This document shows positions 60,822-64,000 of a DNA stretch of 64,000 nt, piece by piece. A model generated the notes under the pieces. That model did no database searches. It saw only the letters and a list, made by a program, of their open reading frames with translations, and was not told the DNA's origin. The stretch is taken from the NCBI RefSeq assembly GCF_014645735.1, contig NZ_BMMH01000004.1:310001-374000 (forward strand), written 5' to 3'. Position 1 is the stretch's first letter; the number at the start of each line of letters is the position of its first letter. Position numbers and translations under genes: made by a program. Source of the stretch: Nocardia jinanensis. GTDB lineage: Bacteria > Actinomycetota > Actinomycetes > Mycobacteriales > Mycobacteriaceae.

Positions 60822-61661
60822 ATGATCGACCGCACCGGGCTGGCGGAGTTTCTCCGTAATCGGCGTGGGGCACTGCAACCCGAAGATGTCGGTCTCCCGC
60901 GCGGCCCACGTCGCAGGACCGATGGGTTGCGGCGCGAGGAAGTCGCGGCCCTGTGCCATATGTCGGCCGATTACTACTCCCGGCTCGAGCGGGGACGCGG
61001 TCCGCAGCCGTCGCCCCAGATGCTCGTATCGATCGCCCAGGGGCTGCACCTGTCGCTCGACGAGCGGGATCACCTGTTCCGTCTCGCCGGCCACAACCCG
61101 CCGACACGAGGGGTGTACAGCGAGCACATCAGCCCCGGCTTGCTGCGCGTCCTCGATCGCCTGAACGACACACCCGCCGAGATAGTCACCGAACTGGGCG
61201 AGACCCTGCGGCAGTCTCCGATGGGTGTCACGCTCACCGGAGACTCGACCCGCTACACCGGGCCCGCCCGCAGTATCGGCTTCCGATGGTTCACCGACCC
61301 CGCCGCCCGGGAGTTCTACGCGCCGGAAGAACATGCGTTTCTCACCCGGATGTACACCGCGGGGCTGCGCGAGATCGCCACCCTCCGTGGCCCCGATTCC
61401 CGAGCCGCGGAACTCGCCGACCTGCTCCTCGCGCGCAGCGCGGAGTTCCGGCGGGTGTGGGACGACCACGAGATCGGGATACGCCCCCGCGATGTCAAGC
61501 ACTTCGTCCACCCCGAGGTCGGCCCCCTGGAGCTGACCTGTCAGCGGCTCGTCGACCCGGGCCAGGCGCATATGCTTCTCGTGTACACCGCCGTCCCCGG
61601 CAGCGAGAGCTACGACAAACTCCAGGTGCTATCCGTTATCGGAGCGCAGGTACTCGGCTGA
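60822..61661 (+). CDS. XRE-family regulator with MmyB-like ligand domain, pair 1
   Basis: 279 residues from the ATG at 60822, after gaaggag. The helix-turn-helix has LAEFLRNRRGALQPEDVGLP, GLRREEVAALCHMSADYYSRLERG (about residues 5-60). The C-terminal PAS-like MmyB domain (about 110-270) includes RYTGPARSIGFRWFTDPAAR. In this family the gene usually regulates an adjacent oxidoreductase, here the divergent SDR. Confidence 0.88.
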   Translation: MIDRTGLAEFLRNRRGALQPEDVGLPRGPRRRTDGLRREEVAALCHMSADYYSRLERGRGPQPSPQMLVSIAQGLHLSLDERDHLFRLAGHNPPTRGVYSEHISPGLLRVLDRLNDTPAEIVTELGETLRQSPMGVTLTGDSTRYTGPARSIGFRWFTDPAAREFYAPEEHAFLTRMYTAGLREIATLRGPDSRAAELADLLLARSAEFRRVWDDHEIGIRPRDVKHFVHPEVGPLELTCQRLVDPGQAHMLLVYTAVPGSESYDKLQVLSVIGAQVLG

Positions 61662-61944
61662 CGCCGAACTGCGCGGGCCCGAGTTCGACCGATACATCAG
61701 CCGCGGGTTTCGATTCGCAGGTCGCCGGCGGTCATATTCCGGATGTGATCACTGGCGAGCATAGGGTGCGGGAAGCCGAGTTCGATCGCGCCGGCCTCGT
61801 CGTGGCGGGCCGGTCGGGGGTCGGTGAAGTCGACCTCCGGGCGCCCAGATCGTCCTCCGGCCGCGGGGTACGGGCCCCGATGATCGGTGCCGTCACACCC
61901 GGGTTCTGTAGTGTCCAGGCCGGCCCGACCCGGCCGGCGTCCGG
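61662..61944. other. Region without a supported gene
   Basis: About 280 bp. A minus-strand frame ends in VDFTDPRPARHDEAGAIELG and MTAGDLRIETRG, which looks protein-like and may be the end of a lost gene. There is no start or ribosome site for it. Confidence 0.4.
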
Positions 61945-62346
61945 TCACCGGACTTTCGGTTGCACCCATCTGCGTATCGCGTCGAGAGTTGTTTCGGGCG
62001 AGGTGTTGAAACAGTACTTCACTCCCGGCGAGAGTGCGTTGACCACATTGACGATTCGCTCGAACAGCAGAGTGTGCTCGGGACTCACCCGCAACCCGGC
62101 GCCGATCATCACGACCGCGAAGGGCGTGTCCGCAGCGCACCCGCGGAGTACGGTTTCCGCTGTATCGGGATCTGCGGGTAGCAGACACGACACCACATCG
62201 AGCCCCGCATCGTGCAACGCGCGATCTCCCGCGGCGATCCTCGCGGTGAGTGTCTCCTCGTCCAGACCTGGTATCCGACTGTAGTCGAGTGCGGTGGGGT
62301 GTAACCCGACGGACAATATGGTCGTCGTCCCGCTGGTGACATTCAT
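61945..62346 (-). CDS. Conserved hypothetical Rossmann-like protein
   Basis: 133 residues from the ATG at 62346, with aggagg 11 bp upstream. Alternating strands and helices: TILSVGLHPTALDYS, VVSCLLPADPD, FAVVMIGAGLRVSPEHTLLFERIVNVV, KYCFNTSPE. Similar small proteins are common in actinobacteria without known function. The frame is open upstream to an ATG at 62478 and would add an N-terminal membrane helix; the ribosome site favours the short form. Confidence 0.65.
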   Translation of the reverse strand: MNVTSGTTTILSVGLHPTALDYSRIPGLDEETLTARIAAGDRALHDAGLDVVSCLLPADPDTAETVLRGCAADTPFAVVMIGAGLRVSPEHTLLFERIVNVVNALSPGVKYCFNTSPETTLDAIRRWVQPKVR

Positions 62347-62471
62347 CGTGTCTGTGTCCTCCTGTTTCGAAATCCGGATGAATACAGCTGTGACCGCGAC
62401 GATCAGTAGCGCGACGCCTATTACGATCAGCCTGGTTCGCGGGCCCGGTCGCCGGCCGGAGTGATCGCCGA

Positions 62472-63200
62472 TCACCATGGGGTGCGACCGTTGCGGTCGA
62501 AGAAGCCACCCGTGGGCCCGGTGGACTCGATGCCGGCCAGATCGACAATGGCATCTGTACCCTCGGTGACCGTCTGGAAGCCGGTGTGACCGGTGAGGTC
62601 GGTCGCCGTGTAACCGGGGTCGACGGCATTGATCCGGATATCGGGGAGAGCGCGAGCATACTGGCTGGTGATCATGTTGAGCGCGGCTTTCGATGCCGGG
62701 TACCCGAGCGTGGGCCGCACGAGGCCGGCCAGGGCCGGGTCGGTCATGGTCGCTATGGATCCCATCCCACTGGACACCATGACGATCCTGGGATTCGGGC
62801 TGGCGCGCAGCAGCGGCAGAAACGCGTTCGTCACCCGAACAGCGCCGAGGACGTTGGTTTCGAACACGGCCCCGAGGTCGTCGGCCGGTGTCTCCGCCGG
62901 CGGGGTCGACGGCCCACCGACACCAGCGTTGTTGACGAGGACGTCCAGCTGCCGAGTGCGAGTCGTCACGAGATCGAGGGCCTTCTCCACTGATTCGTCG
63001 CTGGTGACGTCCATCGGGACGAATTCTGCTCGCAAGCCCGCCCGAGTCAACTCTCGTACTGCCGTGGTGCCGCGGTCGATGTCTCGCGCGGCCAGGAACA
63101 CCTGCCAGCCCATAGTCGCGAACCGCCGTACGGCTTCTCGCCCCAGCCCCTTGTTCGCCCCGGTGACCAGAACAGTCGTCGCGATCGCGGTAGTTGTCAT
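62472..63200 (-). CDS. Short-chain dehydrogenase/reductase, pair 2
   Basis: 242 residues. The cofactor motif is TGANKGLGREA, NNAG is present, and the catalytic residues lie in VMVSSGMGS (Ser) and YPASK (Tyr/Lys). It is shorter than the pair-1 SDR. It is divergent from another XRE regulator at 63302, repeating the pair-1 layout. The substrate is unknown. Confidence 0.9.
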   Translation of the reverse strand: MTTTAIATTVLVTGANKGLGREAVRRFATMGWQVFLAARDIDRGTTAVRELTRAGLRAEFVPMDVTSDESVEKALDLVTTRTRQLDVLVNNAGVGGPSTPPAETPADDLGAVFETNVLGAVRVTNAFLPLLRASPNPRIVMVSSGMGSIATMTDPALAGLVRPTLGYPASKAALNMITSQYARALPDIRINAVDPGYTATDLTGHTGFQTVTEGTDAIVDLAGIESTGPTGGFFDRNGRTPW

Positions 63201-63301
63201 ACCTGCAGCATCGCGATCGTCGAACCGTCTCGCCAGGACCGCTCACCCATGGGACCGGCAGTACCATTCCGTCGATCGGATACCGAGGGCACGATGGAAC
63301 A

Positions 63302-64000
63302 ATGAACAGAGCCGAGCTCGCGTCCGTGCTGCGTACCGCGCGCTCCCGGATCAAACCCGGGGATGTCGGACTGCCGTCGGGACAGCGCCGTCAGGTTCCC
63401 GGACTGCGGCGTGAAGAGGTCGCCCACCTGGCGGGGCTCAGTGTCGACTACATCGTGCGGCTCGAGCAGGGACGGGGGCCGAAACCCTCCGCGCACGTGC
63501 TGGGCGCGCTGACCCGTGCCCTGCGCTTCAACGACGAAGACCGCGATCTGGTGTTCCGGCTCAGCGGCTGTGAACCGCCGCACGAGGGATATGTCCCGAC
63601 ACTGGTGAGTTCCAGCGCGCTCCGGACGATGGACCGGATCACCGGCCACGCGGTGCTGGTGCTATCGGCCAAATCGGATGTGCTCGTGTGGAACCCACTC
63701 GCTGCCGCGCTGCTCGGAGACTTCTCCGAATGGCCGCCGCCCCGCCGGAACCTCATCTGGCAGCGATTCCTCGGCGGCGGCCTCGACCGGGTCGTACGGA
63801 CGCCGGAAGAGGAGGCGGATTCCGCCGCTCACTGCGTGGGTTGTCTCCGCACGGCGCAGGCCCGGTATCCGGAAGATCCGGATCTCATGCGTCTCGTCGC
63901 CGAGTTACGCACCGGCAGTGGATGGTTCGATGATCTGTGGTGCGCTGGGCGGTCCGGTTCGATCCGCGCCACGACCGCGACGATCGACCACCCCGAGTTC
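63302..64000 (+). CDS. XRE-family regulator with MmyB-like domain, pair 2, 3' end outside window
   Basis: At least 233 residues; the gene runs off the window. The helix-turn-helix matches pair 1: LASVLRTARSRIKPGDVGLPSGQRRQVPGLRREEVAHLAG. The MmyB-like domain follows (VLVWNPLAAALLGDF, WQRFL, DDLWCAGR). It is probably the repressor of the divergent SDR. Confidence 0.87.
   Translation, partial: MNRAELASVLRTARSRIKPGDVGLPSGQRRQVPGLRREEVAHLAGLSVDYIVRLEQGRGPKPSAHVLGALTRALRFNDEDRDLVFRLSGCEPPHEGYVPTLVSSSALRTMDRITGHAVLVLSAKSDVLVWNPLAAALLGDFSEWPPPRRNLIWQRFLGGGLDRVVRTPEEEADSAAHCVGCLRTAQARYPEDPDLMRLVAELRTGSGWFDDLWCAGRSGSIRATTATIDHPEF

Noticed and set aside
1..64000. CRISPR arrays, tRNA and rRNA genes
   Set aside because: No spaced identical repeats outside the protein-coding tandem repeats, and no cloverleaf or rRNA sequence was recognised. 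A ggttcgaac stretch near 17930 lies inside the recombinase reading frame.

Overview
The window is high-GC actinomycete DNA, most likely from a mycolic-acid bacterium such as Nocardia or a close relative. The evidence is an Mce lipid-importer operon, an antigen-85-type mycolyltransferase, a DesA3-type acyl-CoA desaturase, AlkB, several P450s, a propionyl/acyl-CoA carboxylase beta subunit and many TetR regulators. No rRNA, tRNA or CRISPR array was recognised. Names rest on motifs read by eye; no database search was run.

1-7.5 kb: the 3' end of a yrbE permease gene and a complete mceA-F plus Mce-associated gene, mostly with overlapping GTGA/ATGA junctions, closed by a hairpin terminator. 7.5-11 kb: a lipid-oxidation block with a 3Fe-4S ferredoxin, a TetR regulator, a P450 and an SCP2-like sterol/lipid carrier. 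The ferredoxin and the SCP2/P450 operon share an AT-rich promoter element. 11-16.3 kb: a decayed siderophore-interacting protein gene, a truncated AraC regulator, a decayed tyrosine phosphatase, then an intact phosphonate/phosphite-type importer (phnD-phnC-phnE) divergent from a PhnF-like GntR repressor. 16.3-20.1 kb: a P450 fragment, two decayed tyrosine recombinases of a Tn554/RIT-like element, and a DUF2332 fragment.

20.3-27.3 kb: hypothetical and stress-type genes, including a SigF/SigB-family sigma factor, small membrane proteins, DUF998 and two DUF5994 genes. 27.7-37.2 kb: secreted lipase, AlkB, remnants of a CitE-like lyase and a GntR regulator, a lipoprotein, an MHS transporter, a methyltransferase and a mycolyltransferase. 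37.4-54.2 kb: two large paralogous coiled-coil/repeat/membrane proteins bracket a block holding a MoxR ATPase with a DUF2201/VWA partner, two TetR paralogues, two fatty acid desaturases and a third DUF5994 gene. 54.3-64 kb: carboxylase beta subunit, SRPBCC proteins, a TetR, an epoxide-hydrolase-like protein that has lost its catalytic residues, and two separate copies of a divergent SDR/XRE gene pair.

The most unusual items are (i) the two paralogous rod proteins with a shared C-terminal domain, (ii) a 20-bp operator-like motif present four times that links two TetR genes, a DesA3-like desaturase, DUF998 and a small membrane protein, (iii) the epoxide-hydrolase pseudoenzyme, and (iv) a chain of truncated genes from 11 to 20 kb that records repeated deletion around a dead recombinase element.
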